64,000 nt of DNA from Aricia agestis (lineage: Eukaryota; Arthropoda; Insecta; Lepidoptera; Lycaenidae). Where the stretch lies: positions 2,274,501 to 2,338,500 of the forward strand of contig NC_056423.1 in assembly GCF_905147365.1 (NCBI RefSeq), in the 5' to 3' direction. A program made the position numbers and the translations under genes. Under the pieces are notes generated by a model. That model saw nothing but the letters and a program-made list of their open reading frames with translations, was not told the DNA's origin and ran no database searches. Positions 50,162 through 60,924 of this stretch are shown one piece after another (positions within the stretch are counted from its first letter, which is position 1; the number at the start of each line of letters is the position of its first letter).

Positions 50162-50920
50162 TTCAGGATATAACAAAGTAATAAAACTTTAGGATGTACC
50201 CATGTCCCAAAGAGTTAATGTGAAAGTAGCATCGCTTAAATATCATTTTTTTACGATTTCTATGGGCAGTCGCCCCAGCATCATAAGATTGTCTTTACAA
50301 AAATAATACTTAACTCTTTCGGCGCTACTCCTTCTACAGTGATCTCTATACAGGAGACTAATACACACTCTAAGAGTCAGTCCACACGGCGCGTTACGTC
50401 AGCGTTACGTCGACGCAGCGCTGCCGTTTGACGCATAGCCGGCCACGGGCGCTGCGTCATCCGAGCGATATTACGAAGCACCAACACCCCCTACCGCTTC
50501 GTCTATGGGCTACTGACCGTCACTTTGGTTATTGGATTTGGAACGTAGTTACTTATCGCGCGTTGCGCCTTGGGCTAGCCTGAAAAAGTTGTAACGACAC
50601 TTTCTTATTAGTACCTGCATGGTAGGGGCAGAGGGCGTTGATACTATTCGTGTGCGTCAACGTTTTTGAGAATAAAGTACAGCGACGCGTTGTTAGTATT
50701 CCTGGGCGTCAGTAGATGGCGTTTTTTTAAATATTTTTTTTGAGTGTACATATTTCTATACAGGTTTTTGAACATAACAAATAACTTCGTTCCATTCGGG
50801 TGTCCCTTGACACCTCTCAAGTTTGTTTGTATGTAGTAGTTGGTTGGTTGTATGTAGTAAAACGCGCCGTGTGGACTGGCTCTTAAGTATTATCACTTTG
50901 TTTTGTTACACTCTATATAG
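50162..50920. mobile_element. Diverged d-family foldback split by a MITE
   Basis: Left part 50162-50373 (CAGGATATAACAAAG...TAATACACACTC) and right part 50884-50920 (TAAGTATTATCACTTTG, TTTTGTTACACTCTATATAG) join into one old copy of the d family. The MITE at 50374-50883 lies between them. Confidence 0.75.
50374..50883. mobile_element. PIF/Harbinger-like MITE (GAGCCAGTCCACACGGC), copy 2
   Basis: GAGTCAGTCCACACGGCGCG and CGCGCCGTGTGGACTGGCTC ends, TAA on the left and TAA one base past the right end. Longer (510 bp) than copy 1 and with a different interior (50570-50850, including GTATGTAGTAGTTGGTTGG). Confidence 0.8.
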
Positions 50921-51479
50921 GTGGTCTTGTTATCAGGTGATATACAGCCCGTTGCGTACGTTCGGCCTTGCCCGCGTGTCCGCCGAGTGTCGGTCGACTC
51001 ACCTTGGAATGTTAACACATCTTTTAAATGTTAACATTATTGTGCACTTTCTATTTTATGTTTTTATGTTAAGTATTGTTCTCAGATATATAATTTTAAC
51101 CGCCTACTCAGAAACATTAAACGAATACATAACTTTAATTTAGTAAAGAGTTTGACAGAAAATGTATAGAATTTAATATTTATGTCAAAATCTGCATTTA
51201 AGGTAGGAAGTCATTAAAGTCTCTGAATGCTGCTGTAACTATTTTTGTTAACTGCGGATATTATACTAAATCTATAGTATGAAATTCTCTTAACTTCTGC
51301 AAGGCGAATAAACTCTTCTCTCAGAAAACTCGTCATTAAGTGTCCATTTCAAAACAAATAAAAGTAGAAACTATAGTTGACTAGAGTAAATCAATTCAAC
51401 AAACAAAATGGCCGGATTTTCATTCATATTATGTGAGTCAAGCTACTGCAATTCTGGTTTATACGAAGAAGCGTAGTTT
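50921..51479. other. Unassigned
   Basis: An ORF of 106 codons crosses the MITE edge and has no recognisable domain. Nothing else. Confidence 0.35.
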
Positions 51480-51518
51480 AGTACATGTGTGTGCGTACGA
51501 AACGCATACACATGTACT
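51480..51518. repeat. Hairpin AGTACATGTGTGTGCGT
   Basis: AGTACATGTGTGTGCGT pairs with ACGCATACACATGTACT around a 5-base loop, with one G-T type mismatch. It resembles the ends of small foldback elements; no other copy is seen here. Confidence 0.55.
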
Positions 51519-52825
51519 ATTTACAAATTGTAAAAATTTGTGCTCTTGACTGTACAGACAAAAGTAGCGCAATTTGAGACAAAAACAAGAATGCCGTTTA
51601 TAACATGTCCATATGAGTATTACGGGACTATTACATGATAAATACGGCCATTTATAGTCAAAATAACATATTTAATTCTTTTACTCGAATGTGTGACCGC
51701 GTCGCGCGTTGATGTTTTTTCTATGAAAGTATGTCTTCAATGACAAATAGCTACTAAAGTAGGAATGTATCTTTAGAAGTACACAACGGATTTTGATGTG
51801 GTTTCCTTTAATAAATAGAATGATTTATACGGAAGGACATAGGCTACTGTAAAATGCGAAAATGGGGTTTTATAGGGTTGAAAAAAGGGATGAAAGTTTT
51901 CATGTTTTGCGAGAGCTTCGTTTAGAAGCCGATCAGATCAGATAATATTGACATAAACCAATCATCATCTTATGAGAAATTTCTCGACGACCTAAAGAAT
52001 TTTAACGTACATTTTACAGTTTTAATAAATGCTATTAAAATATTTATGCAAAACGGCTTTGAAGCATTTGAAAGCGTTATAAAATGTGTTTAAATACACA
52101 ATATGTATTATTATAATAATATAATTATTATAACTATAAATACAACATACTTTTTATGAAACTGCAAAAATATGTCAGTCTATCTGTGCTTACCTTTGCG
52201 CTTAATCTATTGAACCAATTTGGACAAAATCGGTATTTGGCATTACTGTATTTCACATGCGTTAACTTTGTGTGATAATATAATATCATAATTTTATATA
52301 ATACATGAATAATATAATTTCTGCGGCACTAAGTTATTCACAACATCTTATACAAAATAACTTTATTGTTACGCTACCGCCACACCTTTTTCACATTTTT
52401 TATGTAACCGCAACTGGCTACAAGTTTGTGTGATTACTTAAATTGAATTGAACAGTAATTGTAGTATAATAACATATCCACTATGTCATATTATGTCAAA
52501 ACGCTAAAGCGTGTCATAACAATTTCGAACTCGCGGCCTCTCGGTAGGCTTCTAACTACCGCGCCTCACGACAGCGCGCTACTCGGGTAAACCATAGCTT
52601 TGAAACTCTTAGATACGACAAACTAATAGATATTAATTTGCTTCTAAGAACTACAATGCTAAACAACCTATTTTGTACATCTGGAGTCGCATACTGCGGT
52701 GATCTCGTGGACAGCGCTAGGAACTTCCCGCGTTTTTGTCACAATTATTATTGGCAACAGTCAAACACAATAAACTCATTATAAACTTAGCTTTAGCTTG
52801 GGAGTCACAATTATTAACCTTATTT
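51519..52825. other. Mostly unassigned; tRNA-like remnant at 52522-52585
   Basis: 51740-51920 has Helitron-like phrases (CACAACGGATTTTGATGTGG, GGAAGGACATAGGCTAC). At 52522-52585 the minus strand has a GAGTTCGAAATTG box-B-like motif and the GAGGCGCGGTAGTTAGAAGC stem, probably a SINE head remnant. The rest is AT-rich. Confidence 0.4.
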
Positions 52826-53095
52826 CCGTGGTGCTCCCCCTTAAGTTCTTTGACTTCGGTCATTGCAACTTTGTGCTGTCTCCCCATAAAAGCGGGAGAC
52901 GCTTTTATGGGGAGGGAAACTCGAATCTTCCTACTCCTCCTATTTTCGTCTGATTAATTTCGTTGCGGGTCCCAAGACAGTTTTAGCATGTCCCTCGGGC
53001 TCCCTGAGATCATATCAAAGGGTTTTCGTGGTTGGATACCGCTGTCGATCCTGGCGACACAGGAGATACAGTGGTGGGAATGTGTGGTGGGCCAA
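52826..53095 (+). repeat. Dispersed repeat with GCGGGTCCCAAGACAG, copy 1
   Basis: CTGTCTCCCC...GGGGAGGGAAACTCGAATC, TTTCGTTGCGGGTCCCAAGAC, GTCCCTCGGGCTCCCTGAG, TGTCGATCCTGGCGACACAGG, GTGGTGGGAATG. The reverse copy at 59250-59470 keeps the same order. An AAAAGCG hairpin (CCCCATAAAAGCG...CGCTTTTATGGGG, 52883-52912) is present only here. Confidence 0.6.
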
Positions 53096-54161
53096 ATGAA
53101 AGCCCGTTTAAAAAAATATATTAATTTGCTCATTTCTTTTTATTAATACTTGACAAAAGGAGGAGTGTTGTATGGGTTGATGGTTAATGTGTCTGTCCGT
53201 TTGTCTGTCTGTGTATATTCTATCCTTAGCGTCGTAGCATCTAAATTCTAAAGGGATGAACCGATTTTGATCTCATTTTTTTGTTCAAAAGCTGGAATAA
53301 TCGAGAGTGTTCTTAGCAATAAATAATATTAATAATTTACGACTTTATCTCGTTTTCTACGGAGTCTCTTTTTTATCATATTTAAGTCCGCTTCTATATC
53401 GTTGTTTATAATATCGAAAGCGTTTTTTTGAAGCATCATTACTATCTTTTTCTACTCTCATATAGTAAGTTTAAAATTGTTTAATATAGTGTTTTCTTTT
53501 TTACAAGTTCCAAGTGTTTTGTTGTTACAAGTTCCAAACAAAAATCTTCTGACCGAGGAGAGTAATATGCGTCCGAAGCCCGGTGCAGTCGGACGTGTTG
53601 CATCGATTTCAGAAACTTTAATAGCGCGTTTCATAACTATTCGCTGTTTGATCCGCTATAAACTAAAATATTCTTTACCCTATCTATCTCCTGTCTACTT
53701 CTATGGTCCAACACTTCAAGATGCCCGCGGTTCACCGCTAAACATTTTATAATTTAGAAATTAAGTAACGCCACTGTCAGTTATGTCAGTCTGTTACAAA
53801 ATTACACGAAACATAATGAACAATAATCTTACAAGGTAAATTAGGTATGTACCTTAAAAATACTTTTCTTTCCGACATACGACCGAAAATTGATATTTTT
53901 TTAGACGAAAAACTAGTAAGGCTTTATTCAAAATATGCAAAATTTACGTTTGCTGACGCATCAAATACTATAATGTCAAATAACATTTTAATTAGAACTT
54001 CACACGTAGAAAAAATACGACTGTACCTTTTACAATGTTAAGCATCTAACGTTAATATTTTGTAATTTATTTAATTGTTAAGTTTTAGTATTATTTCCAT
54101 GTTTTTATCGAATCGAAATAAAAGCTTCGTGGGTGTACCTAAAAGGTTCGGTAACCCATAC
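53096..54161. other. Unassigned, Helitron-like fragment at 53185-53300
   Basis: AATGTGTCTGTCCGTTTGTC...GATGAACCGATTTTGATC follows the family I order. ORFs at 53477-53752 and 53847-54041 are not recognised and have no exon signals I can support. Confidence 0.35.
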
Positions 54162-54323
54162 CATAGTTAAAGGAGGGGAAGTAAGTTATCTTCATACAAA
54201 GGCACCGCGCGCGGCTTGTATGTGTGCGCCATAGTATCAATGCGTCGCCACTCGCCACACGGCACACAACAAAATCTCGGCGAGTACCAGCCTCTAAAAC
54301 TGGCTTCCCCTCCTTTTACTATG
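54162..54323. mobile_element. MITE with AAAGGAGGGGAAG ends
   Basis: CATAGTTAAAGGAGGGGAAG at the left, CTTCCCCTCCTTTTACTATG at the right, 162 bp; the centre has GGCTTGTATGTGTGCGCC. No clear target duplication (ATACC / CCCAT). Confidence 0.7.
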
Positions 54324-54485
54324 CCCATAAAGCTGATCTATAACGACTGCCACCATGCGATACCTATGTCAATTAATCCTTTCGTATCCTTATATATATC
54401 GTGATCCTTTTTTTTCTTTTTTAATTCCCTTGGTGACACAGATATTATTATCGTTAAATACAGGTAAAAAATATAATTTTATCTT

Positions 54486-54806
54486 GTTCTAAAGGAAATA
54501 AAGGACTATGATAAAAATGTCTACACAAGGTTACCAAGCACATGGAGAATCCATCTTACTTAAACGGCTGGACGAATTTTGATGTAATTTGGTATAAGAA
54601 TACTTTTATTCCCAGCCCCCAGGAAAGGACATAGGATACTTTTTATCCCGTAAAAATACACGGTTCCCGCGTGATAATCGAGTTTTGGCACAACGGAGTT
54701 ACGGGCGTCATCTTGTTTATAATATTAATAATATTGATTTTGTTCTGAAATAAAGGACAATGATAAAAATTTTAAGACAAGGTTACCAATCACATGGACA
54801 GTCCCT
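54486..54806 (+). mobile_element. Helitron family I fragment flanked by a diverged direct duplication
   Basis: Helitron part 54557-54717: AACGGCTGGACGAATTTTGA, AAAGGACATAGGATAC, hairpin GCACAACGGAGTTACGGGCG, end TCATCTTG. On both sides lies AATAAAGGACWATGATAAAA...AAGGTTACCAANCACATGGA (54494-54545 and 54750-54799). A hairpin GGCCTATGG/CCATAGGCC follows at 54819-54840. Confidence 0.65.
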
Positions 54807-54843
54807 AATATATTTTGGCCTATGGTTGGCCCATAGGCCGAAA

Positions 54844-55512
54844 TAAATAGTCGGTTCATAAAACATGTCCGGAATGTCACGACGAGTTCAACTTTTACTG
54901 CGTCGATATGCTAATAGACACTTTCGATGGTGAAAGTGATTTTTGTGGCACCTACCTGCCTGTGGCGGCTGTTTATGTTCGGTGATACGTGTGAACTGTG
55001 AATCATGATCATCAATATCTTAATAAGTATGGTCATGAAAATAGGGCTTGATTTATACAAGGTATAATAGAACAAAGTGATAATAATGTTTTAGAGCTTA
55101 GGGTATGTCTGTGTCCTTTAGATTGTCGTTGTAGATTGTTAAGTTAAAAATATTTGTGTATGAACCCACAAAAAAATTTATGAGCTATGAATACAGTTTT
55201 GTTCCATATTATTATGATCTAAAAAACATGACTGCATTCATAACTAAATACGTATTTTTTGAGAGATGCGACATGTGTTGTAAAGGTCCTTTATTTAAAT
55301 AAATATTATACATATAAAAAAGTCGTAAGACAGTAATTTCAAAACAATTGTCTTATTATGTATATAATATTTTCTCTAAGAGTCAAACCATGACCTCTAT
55401 AGGGGTACAACCACTGAGCCATGTGGTATATTAGCTAAAACTCTATTATGACAGAAACAATGGTGTCTTCAAAGCGACCCATGGTTTTTGACTTTTGACA
55501 GTTACATTGTTC
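54844..55512. other. Unassigned, d-family stub at 55060-55110
   Basis: CAAGGTATAATAGAACAAAGTG...CTTAGGGTATGTCTGTGTCC is an arm remnant. At 55381-55427 the minus strand resembles a tRNA-derived SINE head (CATGGCTCAGTGGTTG). Confidence 0.4.
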
Positions 55513-55520
55513 AACTGAAT

Positions 55521-55765
55521 CAGTGGTACTCAACCTATTTTATACGGGCCATAAACACGTTTTTGTCTTGGTGTCACGGGACGTAACCAAAAAATTTTAG
55601 AGCTAAAAAATAAAGTACTTCAAAATTAGCGGTTTAAAAGTGGAAAAATTTTCACGACTTTCACGACGATTTTGCACTATTTTGCCAGTAGGATTGAATT
55701 TCAAAATGGCTTAACCTCACGCGGGCCACTGAGGAGATCCCGGCGGGCCGCAGGTTGAGTAGCTG
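55521..55765. mobile_element. hAT-type MITE
   Basis: 245 bp, CAGTGGTACTCAACC and GGTTGAGTAGCTG ends, flanked by AACTGAAT (55513-55520) and AACTAAAT (55766-55773), an 8-bp duplication with one mismatch. CGGGCCGCAGG near the right end matches GGGCCATAAACACG near the left only weakly. Confidence 0.75.
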
Positions 55766-55935
55766 AACTAAATGTTTAACAGTTTAACGCTTGACGAATT
55801 CCCTGTTAATTTTACCGGAAAAAAGTAAAAGCAAAGATATCGTTGCGTAACTTTTTACTCATCTGCGTTTTTGTGATTTTTTACCTTAGGTCGAACTAAA
55901 AGGAAATTAATAACATGACTCTAATTTTATAACCG

Positions 55936-56210
55936 ACTGAACTTCGTGTCACTTTGAAACCTTCCCTGGACTTCTACGAATATTTTAAGACTAAAATTAG
56001 CGCAATTCGTTCAGCCGTTTTCGAGTTTTAGCGCGACTAACACAATTAAAAATCCATTTTTATATATATAGACTAGCTGTCCCGGTGAACTTCGTGTCAC
56101 TTTAAAACCCTGGACTCCTACGAATATTTTAAGACTAAAACCAGCCCAATCTCTTCAGCCGTTTTCAAGTTTTAGCGCGACTAACACATTTGAAAATCCA
56201 TTTTTATATA
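55936..56210 (-). mobile_element. Tandem pair of a Helitron-like element
   Basis: Two head-to-tail units (about 55936-56072 and 56073-56210), each with GAACTTCGTGTCACTTT, TACGAATATTTTAAGACTAAA, CAGCCGTTTTC-AGTTTTAGCGCG and AATCCATTTTTATATATA. Unit 2 begins CTAGCTGTCCCGG, a reverse-strand Helitron 3' end. A fragment of the same family is at 9481-9560. Confidence 0.65.
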
Positions 56211-56387
56211 TAAGATGACGTTCTACCTGCAATAAGGACTAACGGAGGAACCGTACATTTATCCGCAAGCAAGTCTAGTCTATGTCCGTATAAGTATAAG
56301 TATATAGATTACATTGTATTCTGCAAGATCTTCTCTACATCTGTGCCAGATTGCATAAAAATCGGTCCAGTAGAGTAGAAGTTTGTT

Positions 56388-56732
56388 ACGTGGGAGAGCC
56401 ATGCTTCGGCACGAATGGGCCGGCTCGACCGGATAAATACCACGTTCTCACAGAAAACCGGCGTGAAACAGCGCTTGCACTGTGTTTCGCCGAGTGAGTG
56501 AGTTTACCGGAGGCCCAATCCCCTAACCCCTACCCTATTCCCTTCCCTACCCTCAACTATTCCGTTCCCTTCCCTTCCTTACCCTCCCCTATTACCCTAT
56601 TCCCTCTTAAAAGGTCGGCAACGCACTTGCAGCTCTTCTGATGCTACGAGTGTCCATGGGCGACGGAAGTTGCTTTCCATCAGGTGACCCGTTTGCTCGT
56701 TTGCCCCCTTATTTCATAAAAAAAAAAAAAAA
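56388..56732 (+). mobile_element. GC-headed SINE, full-length
   Basis: ACGTGGGAGAGCCATGCTTC to a 15-A tail; GCGCTTGCACTGTG, four C-rich units, CATGGGCGACGGAAGTTGC. Closest to the master sequence among plus-strand copies. Confidence 0.87.
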
Positions 56733-57116
56733 GATTATTCAAACAAACTTTAGCTATATTTATTTATTTATTAGTACAGAAATCTGTGGTATGGACTATC
56801 CATACTAATCATAAAGTTAATATACCTAGTGGAATAGAGAAACAAAGGCCTGAGCAAGAGAGGTGTCACTATCAGTAACACTGCGTGGTAAAAAGAGACG
56901 TGTGATACATGACAGCAGCACTCTTTTTTTGACGTCCAGTCGGCACTTATCGGCACGTTGACAATTTAATCTAATAGAATTCATGTGCAATCATGCTTGT
57001 GGGTAATCAATCAGGTGTATACGTAAACATATTTTTACACACAGATGTAAATCAATTTCGGTTTCGTTTGACAGCTCGAGATTGTTGCTCTATTCCGCTT
57101 GGTGTATTAACTTTAT
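56733..57116. other. Unassigned
   Basis: ACCTAGTGGAATAGAG (56825-56840) and CTCTATTCCGCTTGGTGTA (57089-57107), both adjoining TTAACTTTATGAT, make weak inverted ends around 56815-57120. A decayed foldback is possible. Confidence 0.4.
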
Positions 57117-57308
57117 GATAATAATATTACAAATGCGAAAGTATGTCTGTCTGTTACTTCTTCACCGCTAAATCTATTTTCTGAAAGGTATGGAGATACT
57201 TTGAGTCCTGGGCTGGGGAATGACACAGGATACTTTATATCCTGGAAAAATGTACGGTTCCTGCAATATACGAATTTAGTCACAACGGAGTTGCGGGCGT
57301 CATCTATT
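57117..57308 (+). mobile_element. Helitron family I
   Basis: ATAATATTACAAATGCGAAA, CTGTCTGTTACTTCTTCACC, GATACTTTGAGTCCTGGGC, AAAATGTACGGTTCCTGC, hairpin ACAACGGAGTTGCGGGCG, end CATCTATTAG. Confidence 0.8.
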
Positions 57309-57856
57309 AGATAATAACGTTATTTTACAAAACGATAATATCGTTATGTCAAGAAAAGAAATTTATAGTAATACATAACGCCTTTTTTCCTCTGAACAAA
57401 AAGTTAAATATTAACTTTCCATAGTTAAATTTAACCGTGGGACAAGTTAACAATGAGTGGAAGCAATAATTACTGATCATGTAATATATCATGTAACCTA
57501 CGTCAAGTAACAATTGTTTCTCTTGATAGAGATGATCCTTAATAATAATATAATTTAAATGCATCTGTCTGTTTGTCTGTGTAGAATTTGTTGTAGGGCA
57601 AGTAAATTAAACACAGAATACTGTATCACTAAGCACTATTACTCCGGCTGGTGGATGATGAACAAGAGAGACTCGATCTGCCCGGGCGACCATCTCCTGA
57701 TCTCCACTAGTGGGCGGGCCTGTCTTTATTTATCAATATACTACAGTCTGTAACGCCAAAACGCCTTTTGACTTTTGTATCCTTTCAAGAGAAAACCAGC
57801 TAAGTATAACATAGTATTCTTTTTCGGGACTTTAGTAATTTACTGATTTTAGGCCG
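57309..57856. other. Unassigned
   Basis: 57640-57725 is GC-rich (CGATCTGCCCGGGCGACC) within an ORF of 64 codons, not recognised. Confidence 0.35.
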
Positions 57857-58019
57857 GCCCCTAGACAATCAATTATTGTATTGTGCTCACGCTTCAATTT
57901 TATTAAACAATTTATTTGTCAATCAGATTGAAGACGCGCAATATTCAATATCAACCTTAGACTGTCAATAATATTGCGCAATATGTGATATTGCGCAATA
58001 AAATTGCTCGTCTAGGGGC
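57857..58019. mobile_element. MITE with GCCCCTAGAC ends
   Basis: GCCCCTAGACAATCAATTAT and ATAAAATTGCTCGTCTAGGGGC, 163 bp. The middle has GCGCAATATT and several AATATTGCGCAATAT palindromes (57971-58000). No clear target duplication. Confidence 0.7.
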
Positions 58020-58194
58020 TTCAGGTTTTTATCAATAGGCATGATGACTAATTTTTTTTCTTATTGGTAATTGAAAGAACCTTAAAAAATAGAAACATCG
58101 CTGAAAGAATTACTCTGATAGCTTAAAAATTCACCAAGATGACACTTGAAACATCTCATAAAATAGACCTGCCCGAAACGCTCCATACAAAGTG
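58020..58194. other. Unassigned
   Basis: Nothing recognised. Confidence 0.35.
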
Positions 58195-58224
58195 CTACGA
58201 AAGACTGACGTCACTCTTTCGTAG
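58195..58224. repeat. 30-bp palindrome centred on TGACGTCA
   Basis: CTACGAAAGA, CTGACGTCAC, TCTTTCGTAG: two 10-base arms around an 8-base CRE-type palindrome. Probably part of a dispersed element; the CRE identity is only a sequence match. Confidence 0.6.
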
Positions 58225-58969
58225 TTTGTACGCATCGGGAGAAAACTTTGTTCGATAGGTATATTAAATATTGCGTTTATAAAAGTGGTTTCTTAACAAA
58301 AGTAGCTTTTAATTGCATAAGTTATCGAATGGTATACATATGAAGAAATTTAATTGAAAAAAAATCGACTTGATTATCCAACTTTGAAGGCGCATAACAA
58401 AAAAAATACAAATGCTATCGAACTGAAATTTTGGGAGCACTTATTTTTACCGTGATTTCTTTATTTTATTAACAAAATTCGCTCATCTTTGACCTTGTCA
58501 TCATCTCTATTGTAAGTAGCTTGTACGTGAAATAAATTTAGCATGCTTCAAATGGTCCATGTCCTGCAAGTAAGCCCAACGTAACCTAGGTGTACACAAT
58601 TAATAAGCAATATTATAATTTGATTTGATTTTTATAAACGAATAAAGAAGAATCCTAATTTAATTTTTTAAAATTTATAATTTACGATCGGGCAACCCAA
58701 GATCTATATGCGACAGTTTTCTCGTTATTAACTTTCACTCAAAAGTCACATCCTTTGGTGTCTTCGAATCACATCCTGCCGTAATATCCGGCTGCCAAAA
58801 GTGGTTTATTGGAATCACATTACTATTAAAGATGTGAAAGTTATTGAGGATGTTCTGAGAAAAACCAGAATAGAAGCAGACAGATCACCTAGTGATATAG
58901 CCTGGTTTAATAGTCTAGAATGTGCATTTTATTCATAATACAGGGTTCCCTGGGCTCTGTAAATATTAT
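58225..58969. other. Unassigned
   Basis: 58700-58925 has no more than short ORFs; no element recognised. Confidence 0.35.
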
Positions 58970-59057
58970 GGGAGTTATACTTTTTATTCCGGAAAAATGC
59001 ACGGTTCCGGTACAATAAACAAATTTTTGCGCAACGGAGTTGCGGGCGACATCCAGC
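58970..59057 (+). mobile_element. Helitron family I, 3' part
   Basis: TACTTTTTATTCCGGAAAAA, TGCACGGTTCCGG, hairpin GCGCAACGGAGTTGCGGGCG, ACATCCAGC. Left half missing. Confidence 0.7.
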
Positions 59058-59131
59058 TTTCGAGGTGTTTTGACAGGAGTTTATCTGTTCGACAGCGTTG
59101 ATGATTGGTTGATATTTTATATCAACCAATC

Positions 59132-59233
59132 ATCAGAAGCACTAGTAGGTAGATAAACTACTGTCAAACCTCAGGAATTCATATATAATCAGAAGCACTA
59201 GTAGGTAGATAAACTACTGTCAAACCTCAGGAA
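59132..59233. repeat. 46-bp exact direct duplication
   Basis: ATCAGAAGCACTAGTAGGTA... at 59132-59177 and again at 59188-59233 with no difference, separated by 10 bases (TTCATATATA). Upstream, GTTGATATTTTATATCAAC (59109-59126) is a perfect palindrome, and TTATCTGTTCGACAG...TTTGACAGGAGTTTATC at 59073-59090 is an inverted relative of the unit. Confidence 0.85.
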
Positions 59234-59249
59234 CTAACCGTAAAAAATT

Positions 59250-59470
59250 TCCACCACTGCAATTCCTATGTCGCCAGGATCAACAGTGGTAACCAACCAC
59301 TCAGGGGCCTCAACTCTCAGGGGTGTCCGAGGGACAAACTTAATCTGTCTTGGGACCCGCAATGAAATTATTCAGAAGAAAGGTCGGAGGAGTAGGAGAT
59401 ATCCAATTTCCCTCCCCAAGCAAAGCGGGGAGACAGACAAATTGTAATGACATTAATGTCCGAACAAGAG
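59250..59470 (-). repeat. Dispersed repeat with GCGGGTCCCAAGACAG, copy 2
   Basis: Reverse orientation: CACCACTGCAATTCC, CGCCAGGATCAACAGTGG, CTGTCTTGGGACCCGC, CCAATTTCCCTCCCC, GCGGGGAGACAG. It aligns block by block with 52826-53095 but lacks the CCCCATAAAAGCG hairpin. Confidence 0.6.
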
Positions 59471-60171
59471 GGGAAGCACTACGGAAAATAAATAGTATGT
59501 AATATTTATGGCATAACTAATATTTTATTTATAATGGCAAACTTGTTACATAGGATTGTTTCCAAGCAGAAGTGCTAATAACTGAGATACTTAATATTTA
59601 GTATTCTATTAGCCCCAATGTATTATGGATTCCAGTAACAATCATATTATCTTTTACGATTTTCGTAACAAGAGGAGATTATTATGAGCAGTTACAAAAG
59701 GTTAAGCTCATAACTTCAGTTGACCGGTCAAATTAAATTACTTACAAGTACGCATTAAGTTCAGCAACCGAGTTGATTGAAATAAACAGTTGACATGATA
59801 CGTCCTTCGGAGTACGAGATAATATACAAGACAAGATAATAATGCACTGCAGCGAAAAAAACCTTGGTTCTTACTTTCTTAATTATAATTTTCTTTCTGC
59901 AACTTTTAGAATAAGGGCCGAACCATGGAGTAAAATATGTTGTACCTTCGTGGGCCGAACACAGAGCCGTTTAATGATCACTTAAAGTTTATTAATGATG
60001 ATTAAATAGATGAAGCTTATCTCATAATCTGCATTAAATTAAGTACTTACTAAGTACCTACCTAGTTTCTAAGTGCGCCCTATAAGTATTGCACTTTTTG
60101 CATTATCGCATTGTTTGTTTATGAGAACTACATGTATAACTATAGTAAATATACTATAACTATACTATATC
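59471..60171. other. Unassigned
   Basis: AT-rich, no ORF or element. Confidence 0.35.
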
Positions 60172-60436
60172 TACAGGATGTAACAAAAATAAGTGATAAT
60201 ACTTTAGGGTGTGAACGTGTTTCTTGTAGAGAGTTCACTGTGGAAGTAGCAGCTCTGAAAGACGAAAATTTTTTTTTCACTTTTGTATAGACAAGGGCCC
60301 GAGCGTCACGAGTTTCCCCATACAAAAGTGAAAAAAAAATTCGTCTTTCAGAGCTGCTACTTTTACAGTGAACTCTCTACAAGGAACATGTACACACCCT
60401 AAAGTATTATCACTTGTTTTAGTTACACGCTGTATA
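60172..60436. mobile_element. Mariner-like long-arm foldback, copy d4
   Basis: CTACAGGATGTAACAAAAAT and TTTTAGTTACACGCTGTATA ends; long complementary arms around CGAGCGTCACGAGTTTCCCC. Confidence 0.82.
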
Positions 60437-60439
60437 CTA

Positions 60440-60590
60440 GTTCATCCCAAACTGTTTAGTAACTTCGATAATGAAAAACAAAAATGTTGAAAATCGGTTC
60501 ACAAACGGCGAAGTAATCGTTGAACATACAAAAAAACCCACAGCCGAACATATAACCTCCTCGTTTTTTGGAAGTCGGTTAAAAAAACCA
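60440..60590 (-). mobile_element. Helitron family II fragment
   Basis: AAAATCGGTTCACAAACGGC, CATACAAAAAAACCCACAGCC, CTCCTCGTTTTTTGGAAGTCG. Same piece as at 20215-20360. Confidence 0.6.
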
Positions 60591-60924
60591 TTTAGTACTT
60601 TATTACTTTTCTACTTAAAGCAACTCCCATATGACCCTAACTTGACTAGATCTCAAAATCTGTAAGGTCTAGAAAACTGATTTTTTGACACAAGTAACCT
60701 AAGTTCATAAAGATTAAATGCTCAAGATGAAAACACGATTACTCAAAAAATGCTCGATTGTTTCTTTTTTACAAAAAACCTTGTTTTAGACAGATTTTTG
60801 CTTGGATCTTCGAAGTCTTTTCTTTAATATTTTTTAATATCTAAAAAGGTATTGATAAAAACTAAATTTGCTCAAAACACTTTTTTCATAATCGTTATAG
60901 TTCGTCTTTTATTCAAGTAAAACT

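Noticed and set aside
51463..51520. Possible microRNA precursor hairpin
   Set aside because: Arms are too short and nearly perfect, without the bulged 22-base duplex shape; more like a foldback end.
53477..54041. Two consecutive ORFs (91 and 64 codons)
   Set aside because: No recognisable domain, no splice context, and AT-rich codon content like the surrounding non-coding DNA; length is within chance expectation.
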